DNA of 64,000 nucleotides from Bacteroidota bacterium. Its GTDB lineage: Bacteria > Bacteroidota > Bacteroidia > Bacteroidales > JAADJA01. A model generated the notes under the pieces. The model was not told the DNA's origin. It saw nothing but the letters and a program-made list of their open reading frames with translations, and did no database searches. Made by a program: the position numbers and the translations under genes. Shown here one piece after another: positions 25,374 through 33,079 of the stretch; the first letter of the stretch is position 1, and each line of letters opens with the position of its first letter. The DNA lies in contig JAHLKX010000005.1 of NCBI GenBank assembly GCA_020444515.1, forward strand, positions 310,001 through 374,000, given 5' to 3'.

Positions 25374-26564
25374 CTATTTTAAACCGTCAAGTGCTCCGGA
25401 TACGGCTGCCCATGACCAGTTTTGGAACTTGGAAACATCGGCGCCTACAGTGTTTGCTCCTTCATTAACTTCCGTAACAAAGGCATCTGAGCCTTCGATG
25501 AAGAAATCGGTCACTGAAAATCCATCCGGAATGGTGGCTTCGAGCTCGGAAGCGCTTAGTCCGGCAGGAACCAGATCAAAATCCTGTCCTTCAGCCAGTC
25601 CGAAAAAGTAGATGTTCATCATATCAACCAATGAATTGTCATCCAGATCGACCAATCCTTCTGCATCGCCAGCGTATACCGTTCCGTTTTTGATGGTATG
25701 GGTTGCTTCCATGCTTCCTTCCGGTCCGTCGAGCTCAAAGCACTCATCACCGGGATTGACCACGATAAAATTATCCAGTGTTCCTCCCCATGATTGGTCC
25801 GTATCAATGGCATCATCACCGGTATTCCAGACGATTGCATTTTTAACATTGACCGTTCCCCCGAACCATTCAATACCATCGTCCTGATTCGATACGATTT
25901 CCACGTTTTCAATCACGGTCTCGCTACCGACACCACCCAGGGTAAGGCCATTGATCTCATTTCCTTCACCAATGTTGGCACCACCATGACGAATGGATAC
26001 ATACCGGATCACGCCAGAATTGTCAGTCCCGTTATTGCCGCCGTAAAGTCCATTTTGATCCGAGGGTGGGATCCCTTCAATCTGGGCAGGAGAAGCATCA
26101 GCCGAGATAGGAGCATTCCCCAGAACAATGAGCCCACCCCATAAACCGTTCAGATCGGGATCAAGGTTTGGACTGGCAACCATACCAGGTTCGATCTCAT
26201 CAGCTACAGAGGTGAAAATAATGGGTTGGGTTTCGGTTCCCTCCGCCATGATTTTACCGCCACGGGCAATGATCAATGCTGTAGCATTGGCCCCGGTTCC
26301 GGCTTCACCTTTAATGATAACACCAGGCTGGATCGTCAGTGTAACTCCTGAAAGGACCGCGATGCGGGCACCAAGGATATAAACTTTTCCGGTTTCCCAG
26401 GTGGTGTTTTGGTCGATATTGGTAGTAACTTTTATTCCGGTAGTATTATCAGGAGGTGTTGGTGTAGGATCATCATCATCTTTGCTACAGGCTGAAACAA
26501 GGATTAAAGCCGCTGCAAACAGGGCCGTGTAAATAAATAGTTTTGAATTTTTCATGTGTTTCAT
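25374..26564 (-). CDS. Beta-helix-repeat lipoprotein, copy 2
   Basis: A 396-residue lipoprotein (lipobox ending VSAC) paralogous to the protein at 16261. Shared blocks include LTIQPGVIIKGEAGTGANATALIIARGG, GLWGGLIVLGNAPIS, IEGIPPSDQNGLYGG, SIRHGGANIGEGNEINGLTLGGVG and SNQDDGIEWFGGTVNVKN. The C-terminus differs and is shorter. The gene is divergent from phoB across a repeat-rich gap and precedes the TonB receptor gene, so it probably acts as the receptor's surface partner. An ATG at 26555 is an alternative start. The molecular function is unknown. Confidence 0.82.
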   Translation of the reverse strand: MKHMKNSKLFIYTALFAAALILVSACSKDDDDPTPTPPDNTTGIKVTTNIDQNTTWETGKVYILGARIAVLSGVTLTIQPGVIIKGEAGTGANATALIIARGGKIMAEGTETQPIIFTSVADEIEPGMVASPNLDPDLNGLWGGLIVLGNAPISADASPAQIEGIPPSDQNGLYGGNNGTDNSGVIRYVSIRHGGANIGEGNEINGLTLGGVGSETVIENVEIVSNQDDGIEWFGGTVNVKNAIVWNTGDDAIDTDQSWGGTLDNFIVVNPGDECFELDGPEGSMEATHTIKNGTVYAGDAEGLVDLDDNSLVDMMNIYFFGLAEGQDFDLVPAGLSASELEATIPDGFSVTDFFIEGSDAFVTEVNEGANTVGADVSKFQNWSWAAVSGALDGLK

Positions 26565-26607
26565 TAATTTTATTTAACTTAAATTTGTTAGCAAATTTCT
26601 TTTGCTG

Positions 26608-26663
26608 CAAAGCAATACCTTAATTGAAAAGTTAATTTTAATGAAAGGTTAACTTTAGGTTAA
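26608..26663 (-). promoter_or_regulatory. Pho-box-like array and -7 element for the lipoprotein-TonB receptor genes
   Basis: On the minus strand TTAAC, TTAAC and TTAAA start at 26663, 26652 and 26641, each 11 nt apart; the fourth position (26630) is degenerate. A -7-like TTgcTTTG (one mismatch) begins at 26615, 15 nt after that fourth position, the same geometry as at the plus-strand promoters. Confidence 0.6.
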
Positions 26664-26713
26664 TTGTCAGGCGCCAGGTTTAATGATAACTTAATATTTA
26701 TCGTGTAATTTTG
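26638..26713 (+). promoter_or_regulatory. Pho-box-like repeats and -7 element for phoBR
   Basis: TTAAT at 26680 and TTAAT at 26691 are 11 nt apart, and the exact -7 element TAatTTTG starts at 26706, 15 nt after the second. Three further units (26638, 26649, 26660) lie upstream in another phase and overlap the divergent promoter. This fits autoregulation of phoBR. Confidence 0.65.
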
Positions 26714-26741
26714 GCTCCAATATTTATAACAATGCTCCATC

Positions 26742-27425
26742 ATGGATATAAGTAATTCCAAAATCCTTATCGTGGATGATGAAAAGGACATCATCGAATT
26801 CCTGCAATACAATTTTGAGAAGGAGGGCTTCCAGGTTTATTCTGCTCAGAATGGCGCTGAGGGTAAAAAAATTGCCCAGAAAGAAAAACCGGATTTGATC
26901 CTTCTGGACATTATGATGCCCGGTATGGATGGGGTGGAGCTATGCCAGGACTTACGCGATATGCCCGAATTTGAAGACACCCTGATCGTATTTCTTACCG
27001 CCAGGGGTGAAGACTATTCTCAGATTGCTGGTTTTGAAGTAGGTGCCGATGATTATATTACCAAGCCGGTTCGCCCGCGGGTACTCATTGCCAGGATCAA
27101 GGCACTGCTGAAGCGGAAATCCAAATTGCGGACAGACGAAAATAAAATTGATGTCAGCTCCATTGTTATCGACAGGGATAAACGGGAGGTGATCGTTGAA
27201 GGAACTTCCATGCACATTCCGAAAATAGAATTTGACCTTTTGGTATTACTGGCCTCCAGTCCTGGAAAGATTTTTGCACGGGAGGAAATTTATTCCAAAG
27301 TCTGGGGAAATGATGTATTTGTCAGTGATCGTACCCTGGATGTGCATATTCGCAAGCTCCGTGAAAAAATCGGCAAACAACATATCAAAACCATAAAAGG
27401 AGTCGGATACGGATTTAATGAATAA
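26742..27425 (+). CDS. phoB: OmpR/PhoB-family response regulator
   Basis: A 227-residue regulator. The receiver domain has the acidic pair DDE at 12-14, the phospho-acceptor Asp56 in LLDIMMPGMDG and the conserved Lys in ITKPV. The C-terminal winged helix carries KIEFDLLVLLASSPGKIFAREEI and RTLDVHIRKLREKIG, ending in VKGVGYGF-type residues. It belongs to the PhoB/PhoP type that binds direct repeats with 11-bp period. Such repeats occur in its own promoter and at several genes of the island, so phosphate control is the likely role, although no experiment supports it here. A histidine kinase follows after 21 nt. Confidence 0.88.
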   Translation: MDISNSKILIVDDEKDIIEFLQYNFEKEGFQVYSAQNGAEGKKIAQKEKPDLILLDIMMPGMDGVELCQDLRDMPEFEDTLIVFLTARGEDYSQIAGFEVGADDYITKPVRPRVLIARIKALLKRKSKLRTDENKIDVSSIVIDRDKREVIVEGTSMHIPKIEFDLLVLLASSPGKIFAREEIYSKVWGNDVFVSDRTLDVHIRKLREKIGKQHIKTIKGVGYGFNE

Positions 27426-27446
27426 CCCCCCTCAGGAGAAACGCTC

Positions 27447-28496
27447 ATGAAAAACGCTACACCCATTGTTGTTGCAAGGTTGACAGCACTTGCTACAGCC
27501 GCCATTTTAGGGCTGTTGTTGCTGGGTATAAAAATTTTTTTTCAAGGATCCATGAACTGGATGGTGGTTTGGATGGTTCCTGTTGTAATGGGCATTGTGG
27601 TTTATCTGATCAATGCCTATTCACTCGAACGGTTTATTTACCGAAAGATCAAACTGGTATACAAAACCATATATGATACCAAATTATCGGCGCAGGAAAA
27701 ACCGGTAAAATCCAATCTGAAAGAAGATGTGGTGAAAGATGTAGAGAATGAAGTGCTCACCTGGCAGCAAAATAATCTGAAAGAGATCCGCAAACAAAAA
27801 CGATTGGAGAAGTACCGGAAGGAGTTTCTGGGCAATGTTTTCCATGAATTGAAAACACCGATATTCAATATCCAAGGTTATCTCGAAACCCTTATTGAGG
27901 GTGGGATCGACGACCGGAATATCAATATGAAATTCCTTCAAAAGGCCAGGAAGAATGTAAAACGAATGACCGAGATCGTGGATGATCTGCAGATGATCTC
28001 CAATCTCGAAGATGGCAGTTTTTCATTGGTGGCAGAAAAATTTGATATTTTCCGCCTGGCTTCCGATGTGCTCGATTCAGCTGAGATCAGGGCGAAGAAA
28101 AAAAATATTCACCTGGAATTCAAAGAGGGATGCGACCGCTCCTTCATAGTGGTGGCCGACCGTGAACTCATCCAGCAAGTATTGAATAACCTGGTGACCA
28201 ATTCCATCAAATATGGCAAAGAGAACGGACATACCCATGTTGGGCTGTATGATATGAATGAGAACATCCTGGTTGAGATTTCAGACAATGGCATTGGCAT
28301 CGATCCCAAATACCTCCCTAGGATTTTCGAGCGTTTCTATCGGATAGACAAAGACCGCTCGCGCGAACTGGGTGGTTCCGGACTGGGACTCTCCATTGTG
28401 AAGCACATCATCGAAGCGCATGACCAGACTGTAAATGTAAGAAGCGCTCCTGGTCTGGGCACAACTTTCGGATTTACATTGAAGAAGGCGAAGTAA
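27447..28496 (+). CDS. phoR: PhoR-like sensor histidine kinase
   Basis: A 349-residue kinase, partner of the preceding regulator. Two transmembrane helices at about residues 9-32 and 38-56 are joined by only a few residues, so there is no periplasmic sensing domain. HisKA has the phospho-acceptor His133 in NVFHELKTPIFNIQGYLETL. The HATPase domain has NNLVTNSIKYG, DNGIGIDPKYLPRIFERFYR and GGSGLGLSIVKHI. Like E. coli PhoR, the layout suggests it senses through membrane contacts rather than by binding phosphate outside. The upstream AGGAG sequence is a rare clear ribosome site in this window. Confidence 0.88.
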   Translation: MKNATPIVVARLTALATAAILGLLLLGIKIFFQGSMNWMVVWMVPVVMGIVVYLINAYSLERFIYRKIKLVYKTIYDTKLSAQEKPVKSNLKEDVVKDVENEVLTWQQNNLKEIRKQKRLEKYRKEFLGNVFHELKTPIFNIQGYLETLIEGGIDDRNINMKFLQKARKNVKRMTEIVDDLQMISNLEDGSFSLVAEKFDIFRLASDVLDSAEIRAKKKNIHLEFKEGCDRSFIVVADRELIQQVLNNLVTNSIKYGKENGHTHVGLYDMNENILVEISDNGIGIDPKYLPRIFERFYRIDKDRSRELGGSGLGLSIVKHIIEAHDQTVNVRSAPGLGTTFGFTLKKAK

Positions 28497-28520
28497 TTTT
28501 TCAAACATTAATTCGATACA

Positions 28521-28727
28521 ATGACAGGAATCAAACGCAACAATATCAAACCCGGAACTGCAGTCAGGATTGTACTGAAGCAGGATCAACGAACAGGGAA
28601 ACTGACCGAAGGGATCGTAAAAGATATACTGACCAATGCTGCCAATCATCCTCATGGAATCAAGGTGAGACTGGAAGATGGCCGGGTGGGCCGGGTAAAA
28701 GAGATCATGGATGAGACCTTATCATAA
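28521..28727 (+). CDS. ywbE: YwbE family protein (DUF2196)
   Basis: A 68-residue basic protein matching the small YwbE family: GIKRNNIKPGTAVRIVLKQDQRTGKLTEG, then HPHGIKVRLEDGRVGRVK. The fold is expected to be a small SH3-like or OB-like barrel; the biochemical role is not established. It starts 24 nt after phoR and may be co-transcribed, and it converges on the ABC-F gene with 3 nt between stops. There is no sign that it belongs functionally to the phosphate system. Confidence 0.88.
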   Translation: MTGIKRNNIKPGTAVRIVLKQDQRTGKLTEGIVKDILTNAANHPHGIKVRLEDGRVGRVKEIMDETLS

Positions 28728-28730
28728 CAA

Positions 28731-30611
28731 TTAAACAAATTCATCCAGTTCCATCCACCGAAGGGTTTTTTCATCGATCAGTGCCATGATTTTCCCCAGC
28801 CTTTCTGATAGATCATTCAGTTTTTCATAATCCGACATTCCTGAATGGAGGGAGCTTTCAATGGTGATCTTTTCCAATTCGAGTTGTTCTATTTCTTTTT
28901 CAAGAGATTCATATTCACGCTGTTCCTTGAAGGTTAGCTTTGTCTTGACTTTTATTGTTGGCGTTTTCTGTTTTTGCTCAACGGGTTCTTTTTGCGTTTT
29001 TTTTCCCGGTGAAAGTTTCTCTTTTCCCAGGTGATAGTCCGAATATCGTCCGTAATAGTCCCGTAACTTCCCTTCCCCTTCGAAAATGAAGAGGTGATCG
29101 GTCAGTTTATCAAGAAAATAACGGTCGTGGGATACCAATACCAGGCATCCTGTATAGTTCAATAAAAATTCTTCGAGTCTGTTCAGCACCAGCAGATCAA
29201 GATCATTGGTGGGCTCATCCAGGATCAGGAAATTGGGATTTTTAATGAGCACGGTCAGGAGGTTGAGTCGCCGTTTTTCTCCACCGCTAAGGGATTCAAC
29301 AAGCTTATACTGAGTTTCCGGCGGGAACATGAAATGTTCGAGAAACCGGGAAGCAGAAATGGTGCTCCCATCACCCATGCGTACAAATTCTGCAATTTCT
29401 TTTATCACGTCAATGACTCGCTTTTCCATCGGAAACTGAATGCCCGACTGGGTATAATAACCGAATACGACGGTTTCACCGGTTTCGATGGTGCCTTCAT
29501 CGGGTTGCTCCCGACCGGTCATCAGGTTGAGAAAACTGGTTTTGCCGGAGCCGTTCCGGCCAATGATCCCGATGCGTTCCCCCTTTCTGAAAACATAACT
29601 AAAACCATCGATAATCTTGATATTGCCATACCTTTTTTTAAGGTCTTTGATTTCGAGGATCTTGCCTCCCATGCGGGTTACCTGCATTTGCAATTTCAAT
29701 TCAGCATCGGCTTCCGGTCCCTTTGCCTTCTCTTTTATACCATCAAATGCCTGGATCCGCGATTTGGATTTATGGGTCCGGGCCCTGGGCATCCGGCGAA
29801 GCCATTCCAGCTCCTTTTTCATGAGTTGCCGGGCTTTGTCCGTTTCCACCTGTTGCACCTCTTCCCGTTCCGCTTTCTTTTGAAGAAAATATTCGTAATT
29901 TCCCTGGTGATAAAATAACCGGCCCTGGTTCAATTCCATGATCCTGTTGCAGACCCGGTCGAGAAAATACCGATCGTGGGTGACCATCAACAGAGTTAGA
30001 TTAGCCTTTGATAAATATTTTTCCAGCCATTCAATCATATCCACATCCAGGTGGTTGGTGGGTTCGTCGAGTATCAAGAGATCGGGGTCATTTAGTAAGA
30101 CCATGGCCAGGGCCAGCCTTTTCTTTTCTCCTCCCGAAAGAATGTCGGTGGTTTTGGTGGTATCGGTAATCCTGAACAGTGAAAGCAGTTGTTTGAGCCG
30201 GCGTTCATAATCCCAGCCATCTTTGTGATCCATTTCAGTAGTAGCCAATTCCAGGGCTGTTTCTGTTTCCCTGGTGGGGTTTGTGCTGTGTGATTGTAAT
30301 GTGTTATGGTAGTTTCTGATCACCTCCGAGACCCCGGTATGCGAAGAAGCGATCATGTCATCAATGGTTTGGCCATTGCCGAGGATCGGATCCTGATCAA
30401 GGTAGCCGATTCTGATTCCTTCCCGGGTTGTGACCTGACCACTGTCGGAATTTTCAATACCTGTCAATATTCTCAGTAGGGTCGATTTGCCAGATCCATT
30501 ACTGGCGATGAGGGCTGTTTTTTCCCCTTTGTGCAAACCAAAACTCAATCCTTCGAACAGGATTTTGTCACCATAATTTTTAGACAGGTTTTCAACCGAA
30601 AGATAATTCAT
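28731..30611 (-). CDS. ABC-F family ATPase (Uup-like)
   Basis: A 626-residue soluble protein with two ABC ATPase domains and no membrane part. The first has GSNGSGKS-type Walker A (ALIASNGSGKSTLLRIL) and LSGGEKKRLALA; the second has GIIGRNGSGKTSFLNL and LSGGEKRRLNLL. The linker between them carries the charged PtIM-type helices (ELEWLRRMPRARTHKSKSRIQAF). A C-terminal coiled coil after residue 540 indicates the Uup subgroup. ABC-F proteins act on ribosomes or, for Uup, on branched DNA. This one is a housekeeping type with no resistance context. Confidence 0.88.
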   Translation of the reverse strand: MNYLSVENLSKNYGDKILFEGLSFGLHKGEKTALIASNGSGKSTLLRILTGIENSDSGQVTTREGIRIGYLDQDPILGNGQTIDDMIASSHTGVSEVIRNYHNTLQSHSTNPTRETETALELATTEMDHKDGWDYERRLKQLLSLFRITDTTKTTDILSGGEKKRLALAMVLLNDPDLLILDEPTNHLDVDMIEWLEKYLSKANLTLLMVTHDRYFLDRVCNRIMELNQGRLFYHQGNYEYFLQKKAEREEVQQVETDKARQLMKKELEWLRRMPRARTHKSKSRIQAFDGIKEKAKGPEADAELKLQMQVTRMGGKILEIKDLKKRYGNIKIIDGFSYVFRKGERIGIIGRNGSGKTSFLNLMTGREQPDEGTIETGETVVFGYYTQSGIQFPMEKRVIDVIKEIAEFVRMGDGSTISASRFLEHFMFPPETQYKLVESLSGGEKRRLNLLTVLIKNPNFLILDEPTNDLDLLVLNRLEEFLLNYTGCLVLVSHDRYFLDKLTDHLFIFEGEGKLRDYYGRYSDYHLGKEKLSPGKKTQKEPVEQKQKTPTIKVKTKLTFKEQREYESLEKEIEQLELEKITIESSLHSGMSDYEKLNDLSERLGKIMALIDEKTLRWMELDEFV

Positions 30612-30633
30612 GTGAATTTCGCATTATTGTTGA

Positions 30634-30641
30634 CAAATGTA
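30634..30641 (-). promoter_or_regulatory. -7 element (TAcaTTTG) for the ABC-F gene
   Basis: Exact consensus on the minus strand, 22 nt before the ATG at 30611. Confidence 0.6.
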
Positions 30642-30930
30642 AGTGTTTTAACGAAGGTAATTCTAGCTCAAAAGCCAATCTCATTATTTACATTTCGCGC
30701 ATGGTATTCCTTGAATAGATCAGGTTGCGACCTTTAGATCAGCGTCCGACAAAAATGATAACTGAAAAGTTTGACAGGGAGATCACTTTAATATTGAAAT
30801 ATAAAGGCTTACCAATAAAAGAGAAAACACTGATTTATTAAACAAGACTTTAATTATAAAATGAATGATTATACCCAAGGTATTCATGATGGCGTTCAAT
30901 GCAGTCTCAAAAGCAGACTGGACTAAAGGA
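30642..30930. other. Intergenic stretch with nothing recognised
   Basis: About 290 nt between the ABC-F promoter and the end of the DUF2490 gene. I see no RNA gene, repeat or convincing frame; the 81-codon minus-strand frame at 30783-31028 overlaps the DUF2490 gene out of frame and lacks coding features. Confidence 0.5.
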
Positions 30931-31617
30931 TTACTTTCTTTTTCGATTGATTGTTTGAAACCATGTGATACTGATCCAAAAATCATGATCAATTGCCGAT
31001 TCAACAAACTCATTGAACCGGTAATCAATTCCAGCTTCCAGCTTATTGCTCTTCGGAAACAGGTAACCTGTCTTTGGAGTGATCCTGAATTCTATGTCGG
31101 ATTGGTTACTTTGAATGGCCCATAATATTTCATTACCCATTTTTAAGTAAAACTCACCGGGATCAATCCTTGTTCCATTGAGGGGAATTTCAATGGTTAA
31201 CCGATATCGTGTCCGGAATTCCATGGGTAAATCTTTACCAAAGGTCTGGTCGGTTCCAATCCGATGCGCCAGGCGAACAGATTCTTTGATTGAAATGATA
31301 TTGAATTGCTGAATGAAACGGTGTAGCGTAAACTTATTTAGAAGACGCAATTGATATCCTCCATTGAAAGAGGTATTGGCGGTTGTTTTAAGTGAAATTA
31401 CCGCTGCAAGATCAGTCAGGATAAACTCATATTTGATATCTTCTTCAAGACTCCTTAAAATTACCTGGCGTGATTCGATACTGTTGTTAAGTTTCATCCC
31501 TTTTGCCAGTTCCACCGACAGGTTTATCCTGGGTAAAAGTCCGGAAGAAACATTGGATTGTCCCCATGCAATCATGTTAATGCTCAAGAGGAAGATTATT
31601 CCGTAAATGATTTTCAT
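30931..31617 (-). CDS. DUF2490-like outer-membrane beta-barrel protein
   Basis: About 228 residues from the ATG at 31617, which starts a clean signal peptide (KIIYGIIFLLSINMIAWGQ); an in-frame start at 31698 would put 27 unrelated residues ahead of it and overlap the upstream gene. The mature part has alternating beta strands, the RLAHRIGTDQTF and FRTRYRLTIEIPL strands, and a final strand region ending HDFWISITWFQ, as in DUF2490 proteins. The function of that family is unknown. It is probably co-transcribed with the secreted protein gene 13 nt upstream. Confidence 0.68.
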   Translation of the reverse strand: MKIIYGIIFLLSINMIAWGQSNVSSGLLPRINLSVELAKGMKLNNSIESRQVILRSLEEDIKYEFILTDLAAVISLKTTANTSFNGGYQLRLLNKFTLHRFIQQFNIISIKESVRLAHRIGTDQTFGKDLPMEFRTRYRLTIEIPLNGTRIDPGEFYLKMGNEILWAIQSNQSDIEFRITPKTGYLFPKSNKLEAGIDYRFNEFVESAIDHDFWISITWFQTINRKRK

Positions 31618-31630
31618 TGGACCAGAAGGC

Positions 31631-32254
31631 TTAAAATTCGAGATTATCGGTCGATGGTTGCTCAATTCTATAAACATCAATGATTTTCCCCTGATCATCG
31701 AAGAGTATTTCGGAATAATCTGATGAATTTTCTTTCTGATTCCTAATTACCATTTCGTAGCGGGTAGTATAAGGATCATCGCTTTGGATGTTATGAATCA
31801 ATTTGATAAGGGATTCGGGTTTTCCTGACCATTGAACCTGTATTTTGATTATACGGTATTTTAAATAAAGTTGATTTAATGAAGAATCTATGTTGAATTG
31901 AAGATTTTTATCCAGACTCGGAAAGTCAATGATCCATTCGATATCTTCGATATTGCCAGTTGAGTCGAATTCACAACTGTAGGTCGTATTGCGGAATTTG
32001 GTTTTTGCTTCAAACGATTTTCCGTTTTGACTCTCTTCAGCATACCATTTAATTTTTTTGGGAAACCGACACTGCTCGATAAACAAAATAGCTTTTGCAG
32101 GCACTTCTTCCGGTTTTATTCTGAATTCATGTTCCATTTTGGTCTGGGCCACCAACTGCATTTTAAATGCCAATAAAATGAATATCATTAGCGAAATTCC
32201 CGTTGGTGTATCGAATAGGATTTTTTTGGTGGTAATCATCATTAGGTGTTTCAT
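31631..32254 (-). CDS. Secreted hypothetical protein, PepSY-like fold suspected
   Basis: A 207-residue protein with an N-terminal hydrophobic segment ending near LVAQ, so exported. The mature part, VPAKAILFIEQCRFPKKIKWYAEES followed by YSCEFDSTGNIEDIEWII, resembles the PepSY-like (BLIP-like) pattern of secreted Bacteroidota proteins: a helix, then strands with an E-F-D-x-x-G-N turn. I cannot name a function. It lies 13 nt upstream of the DUF2490 barrel gene on the same strand, suggesting a periplasmic and outer-membrane pair. Confidence 0.6.
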   Translation of the reverse strand: MKHLMMITTKKILFDTPTGISLMIFILLAFKMQLVAQTKMEHEFRIKPEEVPAKAILFIEQCRFPKKIKWYAEESQNGKSFEAKTKFRNTTYSCEFDSTGNIEDIEWIIDFPSLDKNLQFNIDSSLNQLYLKYRIIKIQVQWSGKPESLIKLIHNIQSDDPYTTRYEMVIRNQKENSSDYSEILFDDQGKIIDVYRIEQPSTDNLEF

Positions 32255-32320
32255 GTATTAAATCCAAAACCGAAAAAAGAAACAATTGTTTGAAAAGATG
32301 GTAACTTCAAAAACGGATAT

Positions 32321-33079
32321 TTAAATACTTTTTAAAGAAGACTCCGGCAACCATCCCACGCTGCCATTGGCAATACGGATCTCATACCAGCTTCCGACTT
32401 TATCCCTGATCTCGACTTTGGATCCTTCATGGATCACAAAGAGATCCACACTGTTGGGATTGGGTGAGCTTTTTACCGTGATGGTGGGCGAAAACACGAT
32501 GGCTTCTTTTTGATTCAATAGATGCTGATATTTCTGGAAACCCACTGCGAAAGCAAACAGGGTAATGAACAGGATGACCAGGCCGGCAAAAAAAGCGATC
32601 TTCCGGATGCGTATCCGTTTGGATAACAGGTAAAAGGATAAAAGAACAATAAACAGGATAAAGCCCCCTGTGCTGATCTTTGCCCAGGTATTGGCAGTGA
32701 ACATATTGTAAAATGATCGCCACCACCGCTTATAAAATAATTCCGGCATCGGTTCTATCTTGTCTACGATCCGGGTGTTGGCCACATCCAGGTTGAAGCG
32801 GATATCCTCGTCATTGGGTTTCAGTTTCAGCGCTTTTTCATAATAGAGAATAGCAGATGGGATCTCATCATTTTTAAAATAAGCATTACCCAGATTATAA
32901 TAGAGATCAGCTGATTCATAGCCGGCATCGATGATCTTCTGGTAATTGTTGATGGCATCTTCGTAATACTGATTATTGTATGCAGCATTGGCCTTAAAGA
33001 AAAGGCTGTCAATCCCGCTGGCAGAACTTACCTGGGTAAACAACAGTACCAATATGAATAGGATGCTATATCGTTTCAT
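32321..33079 (-). CDS. batE: BatE: TPR and SH3-domain membrane protein of the aerotolerance operon
   Basis: A 252-residue protein from the ATG at 33079, which overlaps the batD stop by one base (TGATG). A signal peptide leads into two or three tetratricopeptide repeats (residues about 25-100, e.g. ADLYYNLGNAYFKNDEIPSAILYYEKALKLKP). Two transmembrane helices follow at about 135-180, and a C-terminal bacterial SH3 domain (SPTITVKSSPNPNSVDLFVIHEGSKVEI) completes it. This order is that of BatE in the Bacteroides aerotolerance operon. It probably works with BatA-D in a periplasmic complex; the biochemical activity is not known. Confidence 0.85.
   Translation of the reverse strand: MKRYSILFILVLLFTQVSSASGIDSLFFKANAAYNNQYYEDAINNYQKIIDAGYESADLYYNLGNAYFKNDEIPSAILYYEKALKLKPNDEDIRFNLDVANTRIVDKIEPMPELFYKRWWRSFYNMFTANTWAKISTGGFILFIVLLSFYLLSKRIRIRKIAFFAGLVILFITLFAFAVGFQKYQHLLNQKEAIVFSPTITVKSSPNPNSVDLFVIHEGSKVEIRDKVGSWYEIRIANGSVGWLPESSLKSI

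Noticed and set aside
30783-31028. Small minus-strand protein gene
   Set aside because: It overlaps the DUF2490 gene in another frame, has low-complexity hydrophobic composition and no start signals.
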